Shown: piece by piece, positions 23,901 to 34,200 of the stretch
How the letters are laid out: each line of letters starts with the position of its first letter
Numbering within the stretch: position 1 is the first letter of the stretch
The notes under the pieces: model-generated
The model's input: the letters and a program-made list of their open reading frames with translations, nothing else
The model's database searches: none
What the model was told of the DNA's origin: nothing
Assembly: GCA_914767715.1 (NCBI GenBank)
Contig: OU612075.1
Coordinates: 3,226,001-3,290,000 of the forward strand
Reading direction: 5' to 3'
DNA length: 64,000 nucleotides
Source: Membranipora membranacea
Lineage: Eukaryota > Bryozoa > Gymnolaemata > Cheilostomatida > Membraniporidae
Translations under genes and position numbers: made by a program

Positions 23901-25471
23901 AAACCTGAAATACAGGCCGTTAAAAGATGGGGATGATATCTTAATGTGTTACAGTTCATTTTCTATGCATCGAGATCAATTTTTGAGGAAAAAAATATTT
24001 TCCGCATTTTCCAAAAAAATTATTTTTATCAATTGATTTTTACCAAAAACACTCATATGAAACAGTGGTGATGTCTCAATGTCTTTCCAGTAGTTGTTTT
24101 TAGCATCATCAACAAATTCAAGGTGTAAAACGATTTTCCGCATTTTCGAAAACGCGGAAAACGCTTTTCCACGATGAAACTGATTTTCCGCCTTTCCGCG
24201 TTTTCCAGAACCCGGCACTATCATTGACCCACTGTCAAGGTCTTTTGTCCAGGATTTGAGTTTACAAACTGCATAATTCTAGTGATATGAATACAATTGC
24301 CAGTTACGCAATGCAAGCGGTAATATCGCATCCTATTGTATGCTAATGGCTCCTATGGTATCCTGTTGAGGTTTTATTATCATACCATAAAACCATAAAG
24401 TTGCATCTTGGGAATGATGTAAAAATTCCTTATTCAGTAGATAAAGGGTAAGTCATAAAGAGATAAAGGGATTCATGCATAAATGATTTAACATTTATGG
24501 TATTTCAAGTAGTGTAAAAGCCTCTTAACAACTTTAAGCGTAGCCTATATTAAACATGACAGCATATTTCAAGCTTGACATGTATGCAGATATTTGCCTT
24601 ACTTGTGCTATATCTTGATTAGCACCCATTATATGACAGCATTAATGGATTCTGAGGTAACAATAAACGACCCTAGAAAGTGAAAAAATGATTCAAATAA
24701 CCTGAAAAATACACAACAATTATGCATGGCACAATATATAATGTTGATATTCAACTCCCCACCGTGTTTTGCAGTTTGTATGCTCCTTTCTACTTCTCGC
24801 AACATATCATCATCACCAATTTGCATCAAATGAGATGACAACTTCGTATTTTTATTGAGTTGCGACATTTGCGACGTTAGTGGGTTCGAGCTATTGCGAC
24901 GTTTAAAAAATTGCAACGTTTGTGGGTTTGCAACGTTTTAAAAACCCTTCGTTGCGACGTTTTTTGGATTGCGACGTTTTTTGGATTGCGACGTTTTTTG
25001 GATTGCGACGTTTTTTGGATTGCGACGTTAGTAGAACGCTAGATTGCGACGTTTTGACGTTTGCGACATTTGTGGGTTCAACAGGCACTTTGTCATTAAT
25101 CAAACAGTATGTTTTGTTAATCAGACAGTACACTTGAAAGGCTGTAGGTAACAGGTCGGCTAGTTCCATTCTGACTGCTATGTAAATATATATTCAAAGT
25201 TGCCTCGATCTATTATAACTCTATTTTCTGTTATCTTGACTTGTCCTGTGTTGAGTGGCGCAGCAATGTGTACTCACCAGCCCAACAATTAATTGTGTGG
25301 AGATAACTTCTGTTTACCGCATACAGCATACAATGTTTTTTGTTGTAGCTGATCCCGCTGAAAGCTAGAGATCGGATATATATGAGAATATCAGGATATA
25401 AGTGGTTCAAATTTGAGAAGGAGACATTCCACTTGGCTCTGATAAGACTGCACGACTGGCCTGGGTTATAA
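11914..25471 (+). CDS. TNF-superfamily ligand, copy A (EDA-like)
   Basis: Seven exons, 376 residues, all GT-AG and in phase: 11914-12231, 18352-18532, 19321-19398, 19747-19863, 20461-20585, 20930-21118, 25349-25471. It encodes a type II membrane protein: a 52-residue cytoplasmic tail, a transmembrane segment at about 53-71 (VVSLLLISIITIATIYI), a short coil, then a stalk with a furin site RRKR (120-123). The TNF homology domain spans about 205-372. Support for it includes NGELTVKESGIYIVHSN (strands B'-C), two cysteines flanking the EF loop (CRVSA...FPCPTW), PLKARDRIYMRI and the terminal TFHLALIRL. PLKAR and the cysteine spacing recall ectodysplasin. The product would be a shed trimeric cytokine; receptor unknown. 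The exon 6 donor lies in a 40-bp minisatellite. A poly(A) signal is at 26022. Intron 1 is 6.1 kb and full of inserts. Confidence 0.88.
12661..17109. mobile_element. 4.4-kb element with ~555-bp inverted terminal repeats
   Basis: The left arm (12661 to about 13223) and right arm (about 16555-17109) are inverted copies beginning CGTTTCATACCCAAGAATTG. Block B lacks the whole segment (its sequence runs from ...attaag straight to cagctcattg), so it inserted in intron 1 of copy A. Each arm contains a tRNA-like stretch with a B-box (GGTTCAAATCC on the minus strand near 16800-16815; GGTTTAAATCC near 12963). The 3.3-kb interior has no recognisable transposase. It holds a diverged SINE body (about 16340-16445) and a roughly 110-bp block repeated at about 15895 and 16190. 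No clear target duplication was seen. Confidence 0.85.
17462..17779. mobile_element. 318-bp non-autonomous TIR element
   Basis: Ends are CATGGGCGTATATTAC on the left and, inverted, CATGGGCGAATATTCC on the right, flanked by tATCCGGG / aATCCGGG. Block B has the single uninterrupted site (taatccgggaaatcc). An imperfect 8-bp duplication suggests a hAT-type MITE. The interior is A/T-run rich and non-coding. Confidence 0.75.
18189..18279. repeat. Hairpin repeat (shared with block B)
   Basis: Inverted arms tagccttgt..cgtggcca and tggccac.tgacaaggcta face each other across about 50 bases. An equivalent hairpin is at 33029-33119 in block B, so it predates the duplication. It lies just upstream of the stalk exon. 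Confidence 0.7.
20306..20424. repeat. Hairpin MITE, same family as 2.3 kb
   Basis: Arms gtcaaagtttggtccattt... (20306-20333) and the inverted ...aaatggatcaaacttgac (20398-20424). The core matches the hairpin at 2338-2423. Block B lacks it at the equivalent point of intron 4 (attctgttggtaccactctg), so it inserted after the duplication. Confidence 0.8.
20669..20726. repeat. Intron hairpin conserved in both TNF copies
   Basis: ctccattgcgagttagtgg and ccgctaactcgcaatggggc form a 19-20-bp imperfect stem, 85 bases after the exon 5 donor. The block B equivalent is 35221-35274, with one arm base changed (ccactaactcgc). Confidence 0.75.
21095..21476 (+). repeat. 40-bp minisatellite carrying a splice donor, 10 units (copy A)
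   Basis: CATGGCAGGT recurs at 21111, 21151, 21188, 21228, 21268, 21308, 21348, 21388, 21428 and 21467 (the last with one base missing). Spacing is 40 except 37 once and 39 once. The first unit is the 3' end of TNF exon 6 (FPCPTWQ) plus its donor CAG|GTATGT. Every unit repeats that donor, and units 4 and 7 have the stronger GTAAGT. The exon 6 frame stays open across the whole array to 21511. Units 1, 4 and 7 are in the same phase. Confidence 0.95.
22410..22463. repeat. Hairpin, cttgacaagc type
   Basis: CTTGACAAGC at 22410-22419 and its inverse GCTTGTCAAG at 22454-22463 enclose a C/T- and G-rich loop. Related cttgacaagctttgtt hairpins occur near 47971 and 48699. Confidence 0.6.
22735..24214. 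mobile_element. 1.48-kb foldback element (giant palindrome)
   Basis: Starts CGGGTTCTGGAAAACGCGG and ends with its inverse, flanked by a perfect 9-bp target duplication GCACTATCA (22726-22734 and 24215-24223). Inside, a module containing ACTGGAAAGACATTGAGACA appears three times in direct orientation (about 22857, 23150, 23405). It appears three times inverted (about 23560, 23815, 24073), so the element folds on a centre near 23.43 kb. It has no coding capacity. It is inserted in intron 6 of TNF copy A and absent from block B. Confidence 0.9.
24862..25070. repeat. 17-bp ttgcgacg tandem array
   Basis: Perfect 17-bp units (TTGCGACGTTTTTTGGA) start at 24952, 24969, 24986 and 25003, with a partial at 25020. 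Looser ttgcgacg or ttgcaacg copies lie on both sides. It is part of the A-specific expansion of intron 6. The open minus-strand translation merely mirrors the repeat. Confidence 0.8.
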
Positions 25472-26021
25472 CAAGGATCGTGACAGGAGAGGCTGTTACT
25501 CCATGGTTATAGCAGTAAATATATTATATCATTTTAGTGCATATTCACAGTAAAAAACATTATATTTTTGTACACTTATATTTTTCACATGATTCAACAT
25601 ATATTTGTGGAACTAAGGCTGAAGTGAAAAGCAGTGTTAGGTTTCGATGGTTTAATTTTTCGATCACCAAATACCAAAGTCATATAATAATGTAATCATG
25701 TGAAATTTTATACGCACTTCAATCTTTTGTTGATGAAAATTGAAACATGCTCTGAAATTTGAGTTACTCTATTTTCACTCGCGGTATTATTTTCATTCCA
25801 TTTATATAAATTGATATCTTTTTCTAATCTTACAGGTAATATTATGATGAGTTTTAGTTATCCGATAGAGATTATCGATGAAGATTGTGATTTCTATAGC
25901 ATGAAGCCAGAGGCAATGGAATTTTTCACTGCTGTTGACTTGAGACGGAGGCTAAGCCGTTGTCGGAAAACTTAAAATTAATATACTTTCTTTTCTTTTA
26001 CTTATTTATCAATTATAACTC

Positions 26022-26027
26022 AATAAA
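26022..26027 (+). other. Poly(A) signal, TNF copy A
   Basis: AATAAA in ctcaataaactgctgcc, about 550 bases after the stop. The same context is kept at 37112-37117 in block B (taataaactgctgtc). Confidence 0.5.
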
Positions 26028-26500
26028 CTGCTGCCAATATCCTTTTTATATTTCCTCATAAAATTGAATTATCACGAAGTACACGTTGTGATAATCACTA
26101 GGGACCTGAGAAATTTACAAAAGACGGTCCAAAACACAATGTATTTATTGACGAGGCTTTAAATATTATATGGTGACCAAAGCAACTATGATGTTTGTCG
26201 GTTGAGATTACACCAGATCATGCGTCTCTTTTGAAAGAGGGAACAACTCCCAAATGAACGCGAGTCCAAATAAGATATTTCTTTGCCAACCCCCCCCCCC
26301 CCCCTATCCCTCCAAGTTCACATAACTGTAGGATATAATACTGAAGATTGCTGTTTCACATCTACCCAATATCAGCCTGCCTATGTTTCATTGTTTATTT
26401 CTTTTTAGGCCAGGCTTACATGCCTATGTCTAATTTCTAACTCCATCGAACTGCAAACTGACACAAACGGTAATTTGTTGGCCTGAGGATCCAAAACACA

Positions 26501-26573
26501 TGACCCCGATGGGACTCGAACCCACAATCTTCTGATTCGAAGTCAGACGCCTTATCCATTAGGCCACAAGGCC
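26501..26573 (-). tRNA. tRNA-Arg(TCG)
   Basis: 73 nt on the minus strand: GGCCTTGTGGCCTAATGGAT start, D-arm, then anticodon stem TCTGA/TCAGA with loop CTTCGAA (anticodon TCG). The T-arm contains GGTTCGAGTCC. The acceptor stem closes with G-T wobbles and discriminator A. No intron. Copy of 37692-37764. Confidence 0.93.
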
Positions 26574-28639
26574 AGGTCTCTTGCTGTGAAAAAGTGACAT
26601 ATAATGGCTACTAAAAAACCACAATTATTTACATGGCATAATAATATATCAGGGCCAGTCAATGTAAAGCGATCACCCAGCCATATCAAATTCAAATGGG
26701 GTTAGCATCTCTATGTAAATCCTATTTCAAAAATCTCCTTAGAAAGTGGTGAAAATGCATCAGCTTTGACTCAAAGTTGCACAGCCGCAGAGATTTCAAA
26801 TTACCCGCCCCACATTTTACTGGTTCTAATTGGTCGATTTTGAAATAAGATTGACAGATTTATATAGTGCCTAGAATTTTTTTCAAGTGCCTAGTTACGG
26901 TTGCTGTCATTAATTGGCAATTATATGCTATTAAAATCCTACAATCAAGTTTACATGAGATGGGATAAAATAGCTATAGGGGCTTTATCCAAGGGCACTG
27001 TTGAATACAGTATTTTTCATTGATGTTGCAGACAAGCGGCCACAAATAAACACTATTCTTATCGATCATTTAGGAAGTTTGTGAGGGTTGTAATGACCAA
27101 AACTCTATGTATCTCATCTAAGAGATTAGTATGATAAAATATAAAGGATTTGAGTAAACACGAGTATGATGATGTCATGTATTTGTGTATATTGTGAACA
27201 AAACAATATATATACTTTTTTTGTCAGCAACAATTCATTATTACTAATGTTTTTCATAAGGTGACATAAATAAACAATCACTTCATTTATAATTGGTGGT
27301 CCTGAAAAAGGTCAATGGGTTTAGGGCTAGTCGTTTTGGTTGTCGCACATTGTCGTCCATGTATACCGAGATTGGCTACTTTTTTGGGAGTATACCAATT
27401 AGCCGCAACAATTTTTATGCAACCTTTTTTTTGACTTGTCTTTTCCATGAATGTTACATGTAGTGGAGAATTCCCATCTGCTGCAATAAAGCAACAACTA
27501 GAAATTTCCTGAATTTCAGATGCGACCATAATGAATATATTGTACACCAAAATTTTGAACAATGCGAGAAAGTGCGTTTCAACTTTTCTCTGTGGTGAGA
27601 GTGCAAGTGGCCAAACAAAGTGACCTTTTCCGCAAAACTCACAATCGACTGGAGGTTTGGCTATGGCCGGATTATCACACACTTTCACACCACAGTCGAC
27701 ATGATTTCCCTTCGGATGTTCACTTTACCACGCACATCCTCCGTCTTTTGCATTATCTTTATCTGCCCATAGGCCTCTAATGCAACACATACCATTAAAA
27801 ATTTGTACCGCAAAATTTTCCGTAACAAGTTTTTTCTAGAGGAAGGTAATGCAGCAGCATCTCTCTAATTCACTTTCATTTCTGCAAGATTATTTTTATT
27901 ATCATTGTGTCAAAGATTATTACAATTATACCTCTACAATAGTAAGAATTAGTTTACACTATTTATTGTACAGGACCGTAGTTCTAGGTGAGGCAGAAAG
28001 GCGCTTATTATTATTAATATTAATCCCCGTGCACCCCCTCTGTCTCGTTCCACTTTGACCACAAAAATGCTTTGCCTTTGTTATAACCTGCGGTAGTCCA
28101 TTGTCAACAACTACCATTGTCTGATGATAACTGTGGTGTATCCTGTCTGGCTTGTCTAATTTGATTCTGTGGAGAACTCCCCATTCCCCAACCAATCAAG
28201 ACTTGTAAAAAACAGTCATAGGCTATTGCAGTAGGCATGAATAATCGCAATGGATTACACGCCTTGCTCATTTTTTTAAAGCCCACAATGTCATCCTTTC
28301 AATATTCCTTATATATCATCATTTCGATCATGGAATACATCAGAGCTGACATTTTATCCGCTATTGTTTACTCTAAAATAATGTTTTGGCTGCTAACTCA
28401 TTTGATGTTGATGTCAAACCCTGCCAATATAAACATATATTTGAGAGAGAGGTTTTAGAAATTTCTCCTACAACTCCCAACGCAATTTCATTTGATACTC
28501 ATTCACCAAAGGTCAAAATACTTATTCACAATATTGTAGTGGGAATTATCAATGATTATGAGTTAGTACAGATACTGCTGGAAATTCCTAAACTAAGTAC
28601 TCTCATTCTTATGGGTTCTCACATACAACTGTAGTAATA
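26574..28639. other. 3' flank of block A with a ~1.4-kb A-specific insert
   Basis: The first ~70 bases and the sequence from about 28060 match the flanks after the other tRNA-Arg copies (37.8 kb and 54.8 kb). The 26640-28060 segment is absent from those copies. It contains a 133-codon minus-strand frame (27287-27688) with no family resemblance that I can see, and no clear element ends. Confidence 0.5.
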
Positions 28640-28876
28640 GGTAAATTCGCGCCCTTGGTATTTATATTAAATAATCATTAATTATAATCATTTTCATGGG
28701 GGAATCCAACTGAATCCAAGTTGTCTCCCTATTACCAATACTGACATGAAACTTAGAATTATCTCCTCATTGGTAATAGGGAGACTTGAATTCAAGTTGG
28801 ATTCAGTTGGATTTCCCCATGAAAATTATTATAATTAATGATTATTTAATATAGTTACCAAGGGCGCGAATTTACC
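28640..28876. mobile_element. 237-bp palindromic MITE, TA-flanked
   Basis: Arms of about 100 bp begin GGTAAATTCGCGCCCTTGGT and end with the inverse, including ataatcattaattataat and tccaactgaatcc stretches. The element is bounded by TA on both sides (28638-28639 and 28877-28878), the signature of Tc1/mariner-type target duplication. No coding capacity. Confidence 0.85.
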
Positions 28877-30872
28877 TAATGAAGTATAACAATTTAAATT
28901 AGAAACATGAGTTGACATTGATTATGATGGCAGTTTATCCACCTCGTGCCATCAGGAAGGCAATCAAACCCCCTTTAGAAAAACCTCATAAGCGGGATCG
29001 AGCGCCGGCAGAGAGAGGAAGAACTCTACTTACATCAACGGTTTGGAGTTATGCGTTCCTTTAAACTGTCAGGATAGCTCTAAAATTTCAGGAAGCTTTG
29101 ATAAATCTTTTGTAGGTATTTACTTCTATGAAAGGAAGGGAGCGGGGGGGGGGGGAGGGTAAGCAAAAGGATTATCCGCTTAAAATCGCCAAAATTCTAA
29201 CAGTGATCGGTGAGTGGACAATAGCAATAAAATATGTTGTAATATGTTGTAATGATTACTTATATCATTATTCAGCAGCGACAAGACAACCACACGACAA
29301 ATGGTTTATGATGTATTAATCCATTCCAATTGCCTTTACGTGTATGAGTGCGTTTTTTTAGGGACACCTGTCTGGCACAGCTGTTAGGGAAACTGAGTCT
29401 TGACTGGTCGTATAAAGGGTGAAAGAGGAACAGTAAAAAAAAACCCTATGCCTTTTCCCTATTGCGTACTTTTCCTACACGAAATAAAGTTGGCATGGAC
29501 AAGCAATAATAAATAAAATGTTTCCCATACATTAAGTTCTGTGTCCTCGTTTGTTTGCTATTTTCTTACAAACCCATAATGTTACCTCAGTATATGGACC
29601 CCGGGCACCCAATAACTAAGGTCAAGGTGAAAGTTATTTGAAATCCCAGGCAAACCGCTTAAAGAATCTTAAATTTTTGTACAGCTATCACCTTACAAAA
29701 CACTATGTTTTACTTAAAACAGATTTACTTAATTGTCCCAAGCCCATAGGGGGGTAAGAAGCCTCTGCGTAATTGTCTAATGACTGACTGACCACATTTA
29801 GGAGCATGGAAATCATGTGGAAAAGCTCGGAAGATAGCTAAAAGGTAGATTGTCTTAGCTCCAAAGCACCCTCGGATGTATTAATTTTGTTTTTCATCAT
29901 AACTTCTTGTATTCATGTATAACCACAAAGAATAATGAAATTGCATTGCACAACTATTAATGATCATTCTTAATGGGTCAGATCATCTAAACTGAAGCAT
30001 ACCATGATGTTCTGGCTGCCACTATGATGGCCCCACTGTACCAGGGGATGGTGGTGGTAACTCATTAACATAATGATTGAGTGTATAAAGCATCTTTTTC
30101 ATGAAATACCTGATAGGCCCATGTTGCCTTTAACTATCTATAACAAGAAAAAAAAAGGCAAAGAATTTTCACTCAGCCTCAACAAATCATTGTGTATTCG
30201 TATTGTCATGATATTGAATGGATATCTGCAGCGGTCATACTTGACAAGCTAGGTAATGGTTTGTTTTTTGCACTGTCCTAGATATCGATAATCAGGAAAT
30301 CTCCTGGATTGATAGCTGTAAGGCACAGCTTTTGACATGATTATTGATCATTGATTGTGCTTTTCAGCTGTCACAAATAATTATTTTGGATTATTGATCC
30401 CTGGCAATTAAAATATTGAGCTTAATTCAATTACAACGTGCTTGCACCTGAAAATTCATATTTCTCATGTTGCGTTATTATTTTGAGTCAATAAATTTCT
30501 GTTTGTATCATTATTGGTTACTCTCGATTTGAGCGTTAAAAGAGGAAGAGGTGCTTCCTATATTAAATTTTGGTTGCTCTCAAGTCTCAATGATAGCTTA
30601 TATAAAAGAAAAATAAGACAGTGAAACCTGCCATGTAAGCGTGCTTTCAGTACAATACGCTTACGGCCGATTATGAAATTCTTCAGTCTGTGGGTATCCT
30701 TTAATATTTAGACATGGATGTAGATGTTGTGGATCCAATGGATATTCTCCGGAAAGCTTTGTTACGCTTCACGTCATTTTATGAAAATGGAGTGGTTCTG
30801 TTGCAGCAATTTCCACACGTACTATCTGTCAAAACCACACACATTTGCGCTGATGATCCACACATAGCGCTT
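28877..30872. other. Inter-block flank, no gene
   Basis: 28.9-29.6 kb is a diverged copy of the flank found at 38.5-39.5 kb and 55.5-56.1 kb (gagttatgc.ttcct..aaactgtcaggata; acaagacaacc.cacga). 29551-29597 repeats the bases at 3239-3285. 29.6-30.87 kb shows nothing recognisable. Confidence 0.5.
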
Positions 30873-31250
30873 ACTCCCTCAATTGGCTTTTGAAAACATA
30901 GAAAGAAAGAAAGGCTCTTATTCTCTATGATATATAATATAATTGGCAACTCTCCAATTTTGGGAGCCAATGAAAACAGTGCACTTCAGATGCATGCCTC
31001 TCATTTTGCAAGTGTGGAATATTGTGTGAGCACGGAAATGAAGGAAGAAGTGGAGAGGGCATCGGAGAATAACAGTCCAAATCAGGAAAGGAAACATTCC
31101 ATCACCATTTCACCTATGTAAAAGAAATCGGAGGAACTCTCAGTAAAGTTGAAACTCCCTCCTAAAACAAGAGGATCGTGCCATTCAGTCAAAAGGTAGC
31201 CATTTATTCACAGTAGTAGGACAACTTTAATAAGTAGTCAATGCTTCATA

Positions 31251-34200
31251 ATGGATTGCCAACAGTTTGGTTCACAAGTCACCTTGATCAGCCAACCATC
31301 AGAACCATACAAAGTCACTGTGTCCAGCAGGAATGACAGTAAGGCTGAAAACTCTGAGAGCAAAGGCAGAAAAGATATACGCATCACGCTAAGACTGTGT
31401 TATGATACAGTGGTTTCACTTCTGCTGATCTCAATCATCACCATTGCAACAATCTATATAAGTCACCTACAAAACCATGTCCAGAGAGTCGACAACAGAG
31501 CTGAAGATCTTGCAGCAAGAGTTATAAGCTTGGAGAACTTTATCGACAGCCTGGACATCAACAGTATTGTGAGTGTTCTTTAAAACATCTATCAGTTCGA
31601 CATCGGTTAAGGGAACCCGGGTTTTTTGTTAAGGCCTGTGCCAGCAAGGAAGTTTGTGCAAAACACAACACCGACGTCTTTGATTCTCCATACAACAATT
31701 TGCTGTCAACTGTTTCCCCTTTAGCGTATCCCTGCCTAATGGTCATAACGCACAGCAGTTGCATCCTCAGCGGTTTACACAACGTCACCATTGTTAACAT
31801 ATGCTTGTCAGCAGCCTCAGCTGATCCTCAGAGGTTTGATCAGCGGTTGCAACCTCAGAGTGCAGAGCGGTTTGCACGACGTCACATTACTAACATATGA
31901 GCACTGATTTATAATACAATAATATAATAATCATAATAATAATAATAATAATTATAATATTATAAATCAGTGCATATAAGCCTCAGCTGATCCTCAGAGG
32001 ATTGATGTGTATATAAATACTCATTGAGGATACGCTGAGGTTGCAACCTCTGCAAGTGTGTTTAGACCATTAAGCAGCTCATTGAAGTGCATCCATCACT
32101 TTGATGCAGTATGGTCTTGGAACTAGTTGACAAAGGTGACCCCAGTGTTCCTTCTATGGTATGTGATATCACACCCAGTGGCCAACATATGAAAGGAGTC
32201 TAAAGGAACTAAGATTGTGTGATGAATTTACAAGCTGCAGATCAAAACCATAAAATTTGAAGCTTCTCGGCCTATTGGCTAAGATCAAAGTGTCACTGCC
32301 AATGGCCGATTAGTGCCGGTTCAGTTTTGGCAGCTCGCTGCACACTTATGATTAGGAGGTCCTCTATGGCCTCACCTCTAGGATGCATTCTAGTTTTCTA
32401 GGATGTATCACATACTCAGTATGAGGACTAGGGCACCTTGTGTCCCTCTTTAGGGGCCAGCCCAATCTTCTGTTTCTTAGCAAACACAAATTTGAAGCTT
32501 ACAGAGGGGAGCAGATTGGCAGTTGGCAGATTCAAACTAGATTTGCCAATAGATTGTCATGCGTTCAACGAATAGATAAGGGAAAACTTGCTCTTGCAAG
32601 GACCCTGGATATTACTAATCCGGGAAATCCCCTACATTCATAGCCATACGGCACAGCTTTTGACATGAACGATTATTGATTACCCTTTTCAACTGTCAAG
32701 TGTTTTGGCACATATAATAATACACTTTATTTCTTATTATTATATGTGTAAGTAGGTTTTAATCACAGCTTGTTACGTCTGATAGTGTGTGTGTGTTTAC
32801 TACAATCTTGCACGCCTGCAACCCTAGACATTCCACTTGTAGTTTTCATGGAACCATATCTATGATTAAGATTAGATATAAAGGTTAACGCATACAGGTA
32901 GAGTGTTAGTAAGCATAAAAAATTTGAAATTTAATCTGTCCCAAAGTTCAGTGTAAGGCAAAAGTTCAAAACACACACACATCTGAAATTAGTTGAACTT
33001 ATGTAATATACTTGTTGTTGTCTTTCATTAGCCTTGTTCACGCGGCCATGTGTTTTGGTTGTGTTGGTTTTGGTTCCCAAAATCAAAAAAATCAAAACCG
33101 TGGCCACATGACAAGGCTAGTCTGGTTGATTAAAAAAATGGTTGATTAAAATCAGATGACATATCACACGCCACATCCCGAAGCATGGGCGGCGAAATAC
33201 TAGTTGCCTTAGGGGCTAGGCTGCAATATCTGCGCCCATTTGCTCTCAGTTTGCAGGCAGGTCGGAGCACACCTGGGGGTCCAACCAAACCCCAGCAGTC
33301 AGTAGACTTCAGCGGGATTCGAACCCACGACCTTCAACATTTGCATGCTGAAGGGACGGCGCTCTAACCAACTGAGTCTACCATGCTTTTGGTCACAGAT
33401 CCTGGATTCTGGCCCAGGTAGTGATACTGATATGGTATTGTAGATAAACACAGAGAAGGGTGATAAGGAGAGTGAACAGTACCGAAGTAAAAGAAAGCTT
33501 TCTCATGAAAACAACATCCTAGATAGGACCAGAGAACACAGTGGAGAAGTGGTGAAACGATCTATACGAGATATAGACCCAAATGAGTCAGAACACGAAG
33601 AAGAAGAACACCATGGTAAACAATATGTCAATGTATCAATGCCATTAGTCTTAGCCCCGCCCCCCCTCCGCCCCCCCCAAACTCTCGCCCCCGCCTGACG
33701 GCCCCCTGATGCTAAAATGTTTAAGGCATATACACTACACTAGATTATTTTCATTACACCACGACCATTCCTCCTTTTTTGAAAGTAATGCATTATCATT
33801 ATTGACAATAACGATGAACATTGGTGCTCAAAAGGGATGCATGTGCACGTTATGCTAGGAAATTCCGAAAGTTCTTCTTTTCCTAATAATTTTTCTGGCT
33901 TGCATTGATATCTAAGATCTATCTAGATCTATCTAAGAACTTTATGAAACTAACAATTCAATATGTGTACTTTTTGTAGGTATTGGTGAATCGAATATTG
34001 CGTATATATCTGCTGATATCGAGAAAATAAACAGAGAGCTACACCTCTCAAATACAGGTGAGCTCTATCTATACTATATAAACATAATCCATTTAATGTT
34101 TAGATCATTGAAATATCCCATTGCTCAATGAAAGGTGGATGGGGTAGCCTGAGCAGGCAGTGGAGTGGGTGGGGCAGGCTAGGGCGTGGAAATAGTATAA

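Larger units (their letters stand above)
11536..26640 (+). repeat. Segmental duplication block A
   Basis: Starts with ACTCCCTCAATTGGC, the same bases that open block B at 30873. The two blocks stay alignable through TNF exon 1 to exon 7, the 3' flank and the tRNA-Arg. Block A is far longer because of insertions in introns 1, 2, 4 and 6. Exon 1 of the two copies differs at about 4 of 318 positions by eye, so the duplication is recent. Confidence 0.85.

Noticed and set aside
24629-25169. Two minus-strand frames and an overlapping plus-strand frame
   Set aside because: Their translations are periodic because of the 17-bp repeat (KTSQSKKRRN / FLDCDVFW patterns).
25853-25975. Small frame (starting MMSFSYPIE) after the TNF stop in copy A, preceded by an AG acceptor
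   Set aside because: The equivalent in block B is closed by an early stop, so it is more likely 3' untranslated sequence than a coding exon.
27287-27688. 133-codon minus-strand frame with a few cysteines
   Set aside because: No recognisable domain, overlapping frames on both strands, and located in an A-specific insert. Kept only as a note.
32262-32487. Functional U2 snRNA gene
   Set aside because: Only the first ~30 nt match. The branch-pairing and Sm regions are absent and a 13-bp target duplication marks it as a retroposon.
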